Assembly: GCA_024398955.1 (NCBI GenBank)
Contig: JAKSIG010000024.1
Coordinates: forward strand, 1 to 41,637
DNA: 41,637 nt
Reading direction: 5' to 3'
Source of the DNA: Fibrobacter sp.
GTDB taxonomy: Bacteria > Fibrobacterota > Fibrobacteria > Fibrobacterales > Fibrobacteraceae
In this document: in pieces, positions 7,532-15,426 of the stretch
Layout of the letters: every line of letters begins with the position of its first letter
Position numbering within the stretch: the stretch's first letter is position 1
Translations under genes and position numbers: made by a program
The notes under the pieces: model-generated
What the model was told of the DNA's origin: nothing
Databases searched by the model: none
Seen by the model: the letters and a program-made list of their open reading frames with translations, nothing else

Positions 7532-9202
7532 ATGAAGAAAGTCTACGTTATGTTCGTTGCATTGTTCAGCATCCTGTTGCTGACTCCTTTTACGGTGCAG
7601 ACCGTTGTGGACTTTTGCAGCGATTCCAGGGAACCGAGACTCCTTTCCTTCGATATTTTCAAGGATTCTTTCTATGCTCCCTTTAAACGTGAATCCTCCA
7701 TGACGGAGAATGCACAAAAATTGAAAGAGGCCTGGCGCCAGGCTCGCGAAAACGTGGCTGCTGGAGCTATATCGAAAGATGAATCCGAAGGTCTTTCCTT
7801 TGCCCAGAACCTGGAACCGGTCGTCGGAGCCCTTTCTGACCTTGAAGCGGTTGTTCTTGCCGTGAATACCTACGCTCAGCTAGACTCTTCCGATGACGAT
7901 GTCCGCCTTTTGCGTCACGCCGATACCTTGCTGAACGTTCTTGAAGATGAACCTGAACGTTTTCAGGAACTGGACTCCTGCCTAAAACTGGTAACAGAAC
8001 GTTTAGGAAACTATTCTGTATTGCGAGCCTTGTCTAGTGTAAAAAATTATGGTGCCTGGAAGGGTTCTTACCTGAGAGCTTTTGAAAAGACCGTTGAAGA
8101 TGAAAATGCCGTGGTTCTGGCAATTCGCCCAAAGTACCAGCTTGCCGTGTGGAACCTGTTTAGCGATCCTGGTGAAAAGGTTGTTCTTGGCAGCGATCCT
8201 TCTTCCGAATCCGATTCGTGGCTCTTCTACCGCCAAGACGTTGAATTCCTTGTGCAGCCATCACCTTTGGATGATCGTGCAGACAAGTTGGATAATCCCG
8301 TTAAGGCTATAGAGGTTTTCCGCGATCAGTTAAAGGCAAAAGGGGTGGAGCTTTTGGTTGTCGTAGTTCCTGGCAAGCCCAGCATTTATCCGGAACGCCT
8401 GACGGGTAACGATGATGTTAAGCCGGTTATGGCCAATGGCGATTATCGCGGTCATGGCAAGATGATTCTGGATACCCTGACTGCTTTGGGCTTTAACACG
8501 GTGGACCTGTATACGCCTTTATGGGCTGCCAAGGCAGACGATGAAAGGCTAGGCGCTCTTTACCTGAACGACGATACTCACTGGACTCCTCGTGGAGCAG
8601 AACTTGCCGCCCGTGAAATTTCTACCAAGGTCCAGCAGATGGTAAATGCAAATCTTGTAGAAATCGGTCCAGAGTCTATGGACTATGTGGCTTCCGATAG
8701 CGTGGCAGACCGCATGGGTGACATTGGCGAAATGAGTGGCCTTAATAAGTTTGATGTATTTAAGGTACAGAAGGTTGTGGGGCATGTGGTTTCACAGCAG
8801 ATTGTTTCTGAACGAGTCATCCCTCGCGATTCTGCTGCTGTTGATTCATCTGTGGCAGATTCCGCAAGTGCTGCCGCTCAGGATTCTGTTGCGTATGACA
8901 CGTCCCGCATAGCTTTCAAGGACGATTTCCGTAAGGCGAAGATTCTGATTCTTGGAGACAGCTTCAGCCGAATCTACCAGACGGATTCTCCGGTGAATGC
9001 GGGTTGGATTGCCCATTTTGCAAAGAACATGAAGCGCCCTGTGGCAAGTATTGTTAGCGATGGTGGTGCAAGCACTTTGGTCCGCGAAAAGCTAGCTCGT
9101 AAGGCAGGCGTTCTCAAAGGCAAAAAACTTTTGATTTGGGAATTTGTAGAACGAGACTTGCGTTTTGGAGCCGAAGGCTGGAAAACGGTGGAATTAAATT
9201 AA
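7532..9202 (+). CDS. AlgJ/AlgX-like SGNH-hydrolase-domain exported protein
   Basis: The 556-residue protein has an N-terminal hydrophobic signal/anchor (residues 2-22). The middle ~200 residues are helical and without a known motif. The C-terminal half resembles the SGNH-like acetyltransferase domain of AlgJ/AlgX. It has a VVVVPGKPSIYPE strand, then LNDDTHWTPRGAELAA (DTHW at about residues 348-351, the acidic/His catalytic pair), then ILILGDSFSR near residue 475 (GDS with the nucleophile Ser). Such proteins acetylate exported polysaccharides, usually with an MBOAT partner (AlgI). No MBOAT gene is in the window, so the substrate and acetyl donor are unknown. An insertion of about 45 residues, rich in Ser/Asp/Ala, separates the two catalytic motifs. 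The stop codon lies inside an AT-rich 7-bp-period array. Confidence 0.75.
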   Translation: MKKVYVMFVALFSILLLTPFTVQTVVDFCSDSREPRLLSFDIFKDSFYAPFKRESSMTENAQKLKEAWRQARENVAAGAISKDESEGLSFAQNLEPVVGALSDLEAVVLAVNTYAQLDSSDDDVRLLRHADTLLNVLEDEPERFQELDSCLKLVTERLGNYSVLRALSSVKNYGAWKGSYLRAFEKTVEDENAVVLAIRPKYQLAVWNLFSDPGEKVVLGSDPSSESDSWLFYRQDVEFLVQPSPLDDRADKLDNPVKAIEVFRDQLKAKGVELLVVVVPGKPSIYPERLTGNDDVKPVMANGDYRGHGKMILDTLTALGFNTVDLYTPLWAAKADDERLGALYLNDDTHWTPRGAELAAREISTKVQQMVNANLVEIGPESMDYVASDSVADRMGDIGEMSGLNKFDVFKVQKVVGHVVSQQIVSERVIPRDSAAVDSSVADSASAAAQDSVAYDTSRIAFKDDFRKAKILILGDSFSRIYQTDSPVNAGWIAHFAKNMKRPVASIVSDGGASTLVREKLARKAGVLKGKKLLIWEFVERDLRFGAEGWKTVELN

Positions 9203-9315
9203 CGATTAACAATGAAAAATGAACAATTGAAGACAAGGCGGCAGCGCCGCTTCCATAAGACGGCGCGAAGCTCCTCTAATTAAATTGTTCATTGTTAATT
9301 ATTCATTGTTCATTG
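9196..9315. repeat. Inverted-repeat element with 7-bp-period AT-rich ends
   Basis: The left end (9196-9230) reads in 7-bp steps AAATTAA, CGATTAA, CAATGAA, AAATGAA, CAATTGA. The right end (about 9282-9315) reads ATTGTTC, ATTGTTA, ATTATTC, ATTGTTC, which is the inverted counterpart. The core (9231-9277) is GC-rich and includes the palindrome GCGGCAGCGCCGC. No coding capacity is visible. It fills the gap between the SGNH gene and the HigA-like gene, whose Shine-Dalgarno (GAGG) abuts the right end. Confidence 0.65.
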
Positions 9316-9324
9316 AGGTAAGTT

Positions 9325-9603
9325 ATGGCAAGACGTGGAACTCCTACACCAGGGCAGGCTATTTTAGAAGGCATTGAATGGCTTAAGATGGATAAGGCGG
9401 AATTTGCCCGTCGCATTGGCGTTTCTATGGAAGTACTTGAATCCTTGATTGCGGGCTCTACGCCCATTTCCAAGGAAATGGCTGAATCTTTGGAATCTGT
9501 GACGGGGAGTCCTGCCGCCTACTGGCGTATGCTGGATAGCAAGGCCCGTCGTGCTTCTGCTAGCGTCATGCCAGAAACTTCGAACCTGGAGCCTAATAAA
9601 TGA
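9325..9603 (+). CDS. HigA/XRE-type helix-turn-helix protein
   Basis: The protein has 92 residues. TPGQAILEGIEWLKMDKAEF followed by ARRIGVSMEVLESLIAG and SPAAYWRML fits the HigA/VapI antitoxin pattern: a PGE-like start, an HTH at about residues 24-65, and a closing xxWxxL motif. Such proteins bind DNA, often as antitoxins repressing their own operon. No HigB-like toxin frame lies next to it. Instead its TGA overlaps the ATG of the TldE-family gene (ATGA at 9600), so the two are translated together. GAGG lies 8 nt before the start. The last ~20 residues are polar and probably flexible. Confidence 0.8.
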   Translation: MARRGTPTPGQAILEGIEWLKMDKAEFARRIGVSMEVLESLIAGSTPISKEMAESLESVTGSPAAYWRMLDSKARRASASVMPETSNLEPNK

Positions 9604-10928
9604 ATATTGTAGATGCTGTTTCCTATATGTGTGAACTGGCCAAGAAAGAGGCTCAGCAATTTGATGTTATCGCTTCCACGTCACACTCCGAAGGTTTATC
9701 TGTTTTTCAGGGCCAGGTTCAGAATACAGAAATTTCTGATTCGGTTGGCCTAGGCGTCCGCGTCATTAAGGATGGACATCCCGGTTATGCCTACACGGAA
9801 CGCCTGACTAAAGATGCCGTGGCTCAGACCTTGAAAGATGCCCTTTGCCATACGCAGTGGACTGAGTCTATTGATATCAAGTTACCGAAGCCCGTAGAAA
9901 TGGCCGAGGAATATCCCAACTACAATCCCAATCTGGAATCCCTGAATCTGCAGCAGATGAAGGATTTCTGCATTGAACTGGAAAAGCAGACTTTCGCAAA
10001 GTCCAAGGAAATCGAGAATATCCCGTACCTAGGTGCAGACATGACCTGCGCGTCATCTGTGATTGCAAACAGCGAAGGCGTTTTTTACAAGGGCAAGTCC
10101 AATTCTGCTTCTGTTGGTGCTGGCGCCGTGGCTGTTCGTGATGGTGTCAAGAAACTAGGCAATTTTGTAAAGTCTGGCCGCGACTGGAATTTGTTCAATA
10201 TCGATGAAATTGCGACAAAGACTGCTGATTATGCAACTGAACTTTTTGGCGCCAAGAAAATTGAAGGAGGCAAGATTCCGGTGGTGTTCTCGGAGCGAGT
10301 TTCTGCCCGTATCGTTGGAATGTACTGCTCCGCTTTTGAAGCCGAAGCCATGCAGAAAGGTCAGTCTCGTCTGGCAGGTAAAGAAGGTCAGCAGATTGCC
10401 GGCGAAAGGTTCTCTATCGTAAATGATCCTCAAGGTGAACTGTTCCAGCATAAGTATCGTTGTGATTCTGAAGGTTGCATCGCTAAACGTGTAGAAGTCG
10501 TTAAGAACGGAGTGTTCAATAGCGCTCTCTATAATCTTGAAACTGCGGCTAAGGCTGGTTGCGAAACCACAGGTAACGGAGCTCGTGATTTTGGCAGCAA
10601 GATGGGGACTTCCTTTAACAATCTGCTTGTGCCTGCTGGAGCTTTGACTACTGCAGAACTTTTGAAGTTGTTCCCCAAGTGCCTGTTGGTGGTGCGACTG
10701 GAAGGTGGTTCCGGATGCAATGCCATTAGCGGCGAACTTTCTATGGGTGCTCATGGATTCTGGTGCGAGAACGGCGTCATTCAGCATCCGGTAGATGGCG
10801 TTACCCTTAGTGGAAATTTCTTCGACATTATGAAGAATGTTGTTGACGTTGGTAACGAGTACCGCGATCCCTTTGGCACGTACATGGTACCTGCGTTGGC
10901 TGTAAGCGAGCTGAGCGTCAGCGTATAA
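9600..10928 (+). CDS. pmbA: TldE/PmbA-family protease subunit
   Basis: TldD and TldE form a heteromeric metalloprotease that trims unfolded peptides; in E. coli it matures microcin B17 and degrades the CcdA antitoxin. This 442-residue protein has the family layout: an N-terminal FDVIASTSHSEGLSVFQG region, and a C-terminal domain with GGSGCNAISGELSMGAHGFW and DGVTLSGNFFDIMKNV. The HExxxH zinc motif of TldD is absent, as expected for the TldE subunit. No tldD lies in the window. It overlaps the HTH gene by 4 nt and is followed directly by a strong terminator. Confidence 0.9.
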   Translation: MNIVDAVSYMCELAKKEAQQFDVIASTSHSEGLSVFQGQVQNTEISDSVGLGVRVIKDGHPGYAYTERLTKDAVAQTLKDALCHTQWTESIDIKLPKPVEMAEEYPNYNPNLESLNLQQMKDFCIELEKQTFAKSKEIENIPYLGADMTCASSVIANSEGVFYKGKSNSASVGAGAVAVRDGVKKLGNFVKSGRDWNLFNIDEIATKTADYATELFGAKKIEGGKIPVVFSERVSARIVGMYCSAFEAEAMQKGQSRLAGKEGQQIAGERFSIVNDPQGELFQHKYRCDSEGCIAKRVEVVKNGVFNSALYNLETAAKAGCETTGNGARDFGSKMGTSFNNLLVPAGALTTAELLKLFPKCLLVVRLEGGSGCNAISGELSMGAHGFWCENGVIQHPVDGVTLSGNFFDIMKNVVDVGNEYRDPFGTYMVPALAVSELSVSV

Positions 10929-10955
10929 AAAAAGCCCCACCGGGGCTTTTTTTAA
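10926..10955 (+). terminator. Rho-independent terminator of pmbA
   Basis: GCCCC-ACC-GGGGC flanked by A7 and T7 begins at the stop codon. The symmetric arms would allow function on either strand. Confidence 0.9.
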
Positions 10956-11009
10956 TTACGAATTACGAATTACGAATTACGAATTACGAATTACGAATTA
11001 CGAATTACG
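10954..11009. repeat. Perfect heptamer array, 8 x AATTACG
   Basis: Eight exact head-to-tail copies of AATTACG run from 10954 to 11009. They start in the T-tract of the pmbA terminator and end over the lgt stop codon (TAA, 11005-11007 on the minus strand). Extra or fewer copies would leave lgt unchanged because the first unit read already supplies the stop. Confidence 0.95.
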
Positions 11010-11898
11010 AGATTCGTCTTTCGTCTTTAACCTTTTCGCTTTTCCCTTTTCTTTCTCGGTAGATTAGCACAACCATCCAGATGACACCTGCCAGAACCAT
11101 GAGGCTGCACAAAGTCTGTCCGCGGCTCATTCCAAAGAGGTCGTTACGTCCTAGATGTGCATCAGACTTTCTGAAGAATTCAATGAAGAATCTGAAGAGT
11201 CCGTAACCCATTAAGTAAAGACAGGGCATCTTGTCTTTAAGAACTGGAATACGACGGAGGTTGTACAGCAATACAAACAGGATGACACCTTCGAACAGCA
11301 TTTCGTAAAGCTGGCTGGGGTGGTGGAGTATCGGGTTTGCAATAGAACTGTCGTGAGCCATGGGGAACCACATGCCGATGGCGCTTGTGGTAACTTCGCC
11401 ATAAAGTTCGCCATTGATAAAGTTTCCCCAGCGTCCCCAAGTATAGGCGAGAGGCGCCATCAAAAAGCAAAGATTCAATCCCTGCCATACAGGAATCTTG
11501 TTTCTCTTCAGACCGATAATGGTAAATATTGTGGCAAGAATCAAGCCGCCGTGGTAGCTCATGCCAGAGATTCCGCTAAAGTGGTAACCCAGTGCGTCAT
11601 GAGATATGGGCAAGATGATTTCGGTGGGGTTGGCAAGGTAGTAGCCAGGCTTATAAAAGAATACGTATCCCAGTCGGGCGCCTAGGATAATGCCTGCTAT
11701 AATCCAGGTAAACAAACTGTCGAATTGATCCTTGGTATAGCCCAGCTTTTCTTTCTTGTTGAGATACCACATGGTAAGGTAGGCTGTAACGAATGCAAAA
11801 ATGTACATGATGCCATACCAACGTACGGGAAAGCTTCCTATCTGGATTGCCGTTCCGTCGAAGTAGGTCGGTATCAAGTTCCACCAAGATAAATCCAT
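11005..11898 (-). CDS. lgt: Prolipoprotein diacylglyceryl transferase
   Basis: Lgt moves a diacylglyceryl group from phosphatidylglycerol to the lipobox Cys of prolipoproteins, the first step of lipoprotein maturation in the inner membrane. The 297-residue protein is polytopic and has the family signatures: VRWYGIMYIFAF near the N-terminus, MSYHGGLI (the conserved HGG), the GRWGNFINGELYG signature and HPSQLYE. It is the last gene of orn-transpeptidase-lgt, 14 nt after the transpeptidase stop. Several predicted lipoproteins in this window would be its substrates. Confidence 0.97.
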   Translation of the reverse strand: MDLSWWNLIPTYFDGTAIQIGSFPVRWYGIMYIFAFVTAYLTMWYLNKKEKLGYTKDQFDSLFTWIIAGIILGARLGYVFFYKPGYYLANPTEIILPISHDALGYHFSGISGMSYHGGLILATIFTIIGLKRNKIPVWQGLNLCFLMAPLAYTWGRWGNFINGELYGEVTTSAIGMWFPMAHDSSIANPILHHPSQLYEMLFEGVILFVLLYNLRRIPVLKDKMPCLYLMGYGLFRFFIEFFRKSDAHLGRNDLFGMSRGQTLCSLMVLAGVIWMVVLIYRERKGKSEKVKDERRIS

Positions 11899-11912
11899 TT
11901 TTTTCTCCCTGT

Positions 11913-13271
11913 CTATTTCTTCTTGTTCGTCACGTACTGATGTGCCCAGTAATTTATTAGCATTCCTGTAACTTGGGTCGTGGGCTGGGGACGCAAACCT
12001 TGATTATCAAAGATCTGAAGGACTACAATGACTATTGCCTTGCTTGGATCTTCCTTGCTTTCGGCAAAACCCATGAACCAGTCGTAGCGGCCCTTAGGGT
12101 CGGAACCGTCCAGAGATCCCGTCTTTCCGCCGATATTCAGGGCTTCGTAGTTCTTGCGGGCCATATGCTTTGTAGAAATGTTCTTTTTGGCGGTGCCGTG
12201 GGTAACGGAGCGGATCATGGCCTGGCGCAGCCCGTAATAGGTGTTTTCCGAGAATTTTCCTACATCAAGAGCCAGTCTTGTCTTGGGGGCAATGCCATCG
12301 AGGTTAGAAGACCACGGAATTTCCAAGGGCTTTTTCAGGAGAATGGCGCGAACCTGTGCTGCCGCCTGCAGGGGAGACAGTGTAGTTGCTTCGGTAAATC
12401 CGCAACTGGCTTCGGCAAGAGCGTAGCCTGTGTCGGGGGGCGCATACGTAGAACGCCCCGGAAGTCCTGCTGGGTAATTCATGTTGTAGCCTAGAATCTT
12501 GGCGGCTGCTTTAAGTCTGCTGGCTCCCACGTTCATTCCAATGAGGGCCAGAGGCGGGTTGTACGATTTGCCGTAGGCATCCTGCATTTCAACTGTGGGG
12601 CCGCTGTAGTTTTCCTTTACTCGCAGCTGGTTCTTGTAAAGTGTATGGCCACCGCCAATTTGCGGGATTGGAGTGTTTAACGCATAGCGGTTGCTTTCCA
12701 TAGCCGCAGCAATGGTAATGGTCTTTGCCAGGGATGCTGCAGGGAAGGTGTTGCGGATGAGGTAATCCGGCTTCGTCTGAATGACGTTGTCCTTGCGTTC
12801 GCCCCAGGCGAGAATCTCGTTGCTTCTGGGGTCCACAATCAGGATGATTGCATTTTCCGGCTTGAATCGACGAAGAAGGTTGTCAATTTTTTCTGCCATG
12901 AATACGTCTTTCTGGCTCTTGATATGAGTGCTGTCGATGATTTCTTCGACGGGGGCTATTGTCTGTGCAGAATCGTTTGCTGCTGCAATTTCTGCAGGTT
13001 GTTCCTGCGAAACATTCTCAGGGATTTGTTCGCTGACTTCTGCAGTGGGGGCGGCTTCTGCAACGTTGCTTTCGTTTGCGACAGCGGAATCTTTAACAAT
13101 TTCTTCTGCTTCGGCGGGGGCTGCATCAGAATCCTTGCTGCTTCCTCCAAAAATACAGGAGCCGATTCCAAAGCAAATCAAGATAAAAACAAAAATGGCA
13201 ATCGCACGATTCCGCATACGCACGGCGTAGGGTAGGCGATCCTTAGGTTCAATATAGGGCTTGATGGTCAT
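11913..13271 (-). CDS. Penicillin-binding transpeptidase-domain protein
   Basis: The 452-residue protein has one membrane segment (residues about 22-43, IAIFVFILICFGIGSCIFGG), an Ala/Glu-rich linker to about residue 115, and a periplasmic transpeptidase domain. The three active-site motifs are present: SLAK (Ser180, Lys183), SYN in GKSYNPPLALIG, and KTG in GGKTGSL (about residue 383). It should cross-link peptidoglycan or act in a specialised murein process. It lacks a glycosyltransferase domain, and the region before the transpeptidase is too short for a typical class B PBP dimerisation domain. The start overlaps the orn stop by 1 nt (TAATG). Confidence 0.9.
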   Translation of the reverse strand: MTIKPYIEPKDRLPYAVRMRNRAIAIFVFILICFGIGSCIFGGSSKDSDAAPAEAEEIVKDSAVANESNVAEAAPTAEVSEQIPENVSQEQPAEIAAANDSAQTIAPVEEIIDSTHIKSQKDVFMAEKIDNLLRRFKPENAIILIVDPRSNEILAWGERKDNVIQTKPDYLIRNTFPAASLAKTITIAAAMESNRYALNTPIPQIGGGHTLYKNQLRVKENYSGPTVEMQDAYGKSYNPPLALIGMNVGASRLKAAAKILGYNMNYPAGLPGRSTYAPPDTGYALAEASCGFTEATTLSPLQAAAQVRAILLKKPLEIPWSSNLDGIAPKTRLALDVGKFSENTYYGLRQAMIRSVTHGTAKKNISTKHMARKNYEALNIGGKTGSLDGSDPKGRYDWFMGFAESKEDPSKAIVIVVLQIFDNQGLRPQPTTQVTGMLINYWAHQYVTNKKK

Positions 13272-13825
13272 TAAATGTTCTTTACGAATATAGTCTTGCG
13301 GTAGTATTCAAGTTCGGCAATGCTTTCGCGGATGTCGTCTAGGGCCTGGTGCTTTTCCATCTTCTCGAACTCGGGCAAGTTGGGGTACCAGCGGAAGGTA
13401 AGTTCCTTGATGGAGCTGACATCGACATTCCTGTAGTTTAGCCATCCAGAAAGTTTGGGCATGTACTTGTAAAGAAACCTGCGGTCTTGGGTAATGGAGT
13501 TGCCGCAAAGCACGTTACCTCGTTCCTGGGTGTAGGGCTTTAGGAAGTCCAATGTCATTTTTTCAGCGTCGGCAACAGTGATTTTGGATTTTCTGCAGCG
13601 GTCAACCAGGCCGCTTTGGGTGTGGTGTCGTGTGTTCCAGGCGTCCATTCCCTCGAAAATGTTTTCGGTCTGGTGCACGGCTATGACCGGCCCCTCTGCC
13701 AAAATTTTAAGGTTTCCGTCGGTTACGATTGTCGCCACTTCCAAAATGACGTCTTTTTCTGGATCAAGGCCCGACATTTCCAGGTCCATCCATACAAGAT
13801 TCGGCGCACTTTTAATTCTTACCAT
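13271..13825 (-). CDS. orn: Oligoribonuclease
   Basis: Orn degrades 2-5-nt RNA remnants, including pGpG from c-di-GMP turnover. The 184-residue sequence carries the DEDDh exonuclease motifs: WMDLEMSGLDPEKDVILEVA (Exo I), GNSITQDRRFLYKYMP (Exo II) and HQALDDIRESIAEL (Exo III with the catalytic His and Asp). Length and order are normal for the family. It is the first gene of the orn-transpeptidase-lgt operon. A -10-like TAATCT lies about 20 nt before the start. Confidence 0.96.
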   Translation of the reverse strand: MVRIKSAPNLVWMDLEMSGLDPEKDVILEVATIVTDGNLKILAEGPVIAVHQTENIFEGMDAWNTRHHTQSGLVDRCRKSKITVADAEKMTLDFLKPYTQERGNVLCGNSITQDRRFLYKYMPKLSGWLNYRNVDVSSIKELTFRWYPNLPEFEKMEKHQALDDIRESIAELEYYRKTIFVKNI

Positions 13826-14041
13826 AGCAGGCTAAATTTAGATTATTCTCTTTTTTCTGATTGGTAAAGGCCGCAAGTTCCCTTTGAATTTTGGGCTTGC
13901 CGATGAATTGTCATAAATGGGGGATAATCAGAACTACTTGTTCACTTTTATATATTGTAAGTTTTATGTAAGTTTTTTGTTATAGAAATTTCGCGAGAAA
14001 TCAAAGAGGCGTCCTTTAATCAATTTGTGTAAATTTCTACA

Positions 14042-14070
14042 TTGTCAAGTAAACTAACAGAACTTAAATT
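14042..14070 (+). promoter_or_regulatory. Promoter of fabF
   Basis: TTGTCA (14042-14047) and TAAATT (14065-14070) are separated by exactly 17 bp. The -10 ends 18 nt before the fabF ATG, giving a leader of about 11 nt with no clear Shine-Dalgarno. The rest of the gap 13826-14088 is AT-rich and holds no gene. Confidence 0.65.
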
Positions 14071-14088
14071 TTCAACATTTGGGTTAAT

Positions 14089-15318
14089 ATGGAAGAAGTT
14101 GTAATTACCGGTATGGGCTGCGTTTCTGCCCTTGGCAACACCCCTGATCTTCTTTGGAACAATTTGCTGGCTGGCAAGTCTGGCATTTCCATGATCGATC
14201 GTTTTGATACCACTGCATTCGTTACCAAGTTTGCAGCCTCTGTCAACGAATTCGATAGCTCTGAATATTTCAGCGCCCGTGACCAGTCCCGCTACTCCCG
14301 CGCCATCCAGTACGCCGTCTACTCTGCATACAAGGCTTTGGCCGATGCAGGTATCGATCCTGCTGCAGAAGACCCGAGCCGTGCCGGTGTTATCATCGGT
14401 TCTGGTATCGGTGGCATGAAGATTTACAACGAATCCTGCGTTGCTCTTGCAAACCGTGGTCCTAGCCGCGTATCCCCCTTCTTCATCCCCATGTCCATCA
14501 CCAACATGCCGGCTGGTGAAGTTTCCAACCGTACTGGCTGGATGGGCCCCTGCTTCGCAGTGACTTCCGCTTGCGCTACCTCCAACCACTCCATCGCCGC
14601 TGCCGTCGACGCCATCCGTCTTGGCCGTGCCGACATCATGCTGGCTGGCGGTGCCGACGAAACTGTGAACGAAGTCGCTGTTGCAGGCTTCTGCTCCATG
14701 AAGGCCCTCTCCAAGCGTAACGACGATCCTACCACTGCTTCCCGCCCGTTCGATGTGGACCGCGACGGTTTCGTTATCGGCGAAGGTGCTGGCGTTCTCG
14801 TTCTCGAAAGCCTTTCTCACGCCCAGAAGCGTGGGGCAAAGATCCTCGCTCGCATTGCCGGTGTTGGCATGAGCGCCGATGCTCACCACATGTCCGCTCC
14901 TCGCGAAGATGGCGAAGGTGTCCGCATGGCTATCGAAATGGCTCTCCGCGAAGCTAAAATTTCCGCTTCCGAAGTTGGCTATGTCAATACCCACGGTACT
15001 TCCACTCCGCTTGGCGACGTTGCTGAATGCTCCGCTCTCGAAAAGGTGTTCGGCCTCCGCGACACCCTCAAGATCAACTCCTCTAAGTGCATGATCGGTC
15101 ACGCTCTCGGTGCTGCAGGTGCTCTCGAAGCTATCATCACCATCAAGAGCCTCCAGAATCAGATGATCCACGCTACTACCAACGTGTTCAACCAGGACGA
15201 ACGCATCCACTTCGACGTTTGCGCCAACAAGAACACCAGCCACTCCTTCCGCTACGCCATGTCCGATGGCTTCGGTTTCGGTGGCCACAACAGCGTCGTG
15301 CTCCTGGCTAAGGATTAA
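14089..15318 (+). CDS. fabF: 3-oxoacyl-ACP synthase II
   Basis: FabF condenses malonyl-ACP with acyl-ACP in fatty-acid elongation. The 409-residue protein has the Cys-His-His triad: Cys162 in TSACATSNHSI, His302 in NTHGTSTPLGD and His338 in IGHALGAAGALEAI. GFGFGGHNSVV closes the chain as usual. No acpP or other fab gene is adjacent. Codon choice is markedly more C-ending (CGC, CTC, ATC, AAC) than in neighbouring genes, which suggests high expression and explains the long antisense frame. Transcription ends at the terminator near 15370. Confidence 0.97.
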   Translation: MEEVVITGMGCVSALGNTPDLLWNNLLAGKSGISMIDRFDTTAFVTKFAASVNEFDSSEYFSARDQSRYSRAIQYAVYSAYKALADAGIDPAAEDPSRAGVIIGSGIGGMKIYNESCVALANRGPSRVSPFFIPMSITNMPAGEVSNRTGWMGPCFAVTSACATSNHSIAAAVDAIRLGRADIMLAGGADETVNEVAVAGFCSMKALSKRNDDPTTASRPFDVDRDGFVIGEGAGVLVLESLSHAQKRGAKILARIAGVGMSADAHHMSAPREDGEGVRMAIEMALREAKISASEVGYVNTHGTSTPLGDVAECSALEKVFGLRDTLKINSSKCMIGHALGAAGALEAIITIKSLQNQMIHATTNVFNQDERIHFDVCANKNTSHSFRYAMSDGFGFGGHNSVVLLAKD

Positions 15319-15352
15319 TCTAGAAGAAGCGAAAAATCAAATTTTCATATAG

Positions 15353-15387
15353 AAGAAACTTCCGGCTTTGTCGGAGGTTTCTTTTTT
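15353..15387 (+). terminator. Rho-independent terminator of fabF
   Basis: AGAAACTTCCG pairs with CGGAGGTTTCT (one T-G pair) around a GCTTTGT loop, followed by T6. Confidence 0.85.
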
Positions 15388-15426
15388 ATCTAGAAAAAAA
15401 GTCTTAAATTTCTATATTTGGCTTTC

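Noticed and set aside
9325..9603. A complete HigBA toxin-antitoxin module
   Set aside because: No toxin-like frame lies on either side; upstream is a repeat element and downstream is tldE.
10954..11009. Heptamer array as a phase-variation switch for lgt
   Set aside because: The lgt stop codon is the first unit reached, so changing copy number leaves the protein as it is.
14020..15288. A 422-codon open frame antisense to fabF
   Set aside because: fabF has all catalytic residues and strong codon bias; the antisense frame is low-complexity and without motifs.
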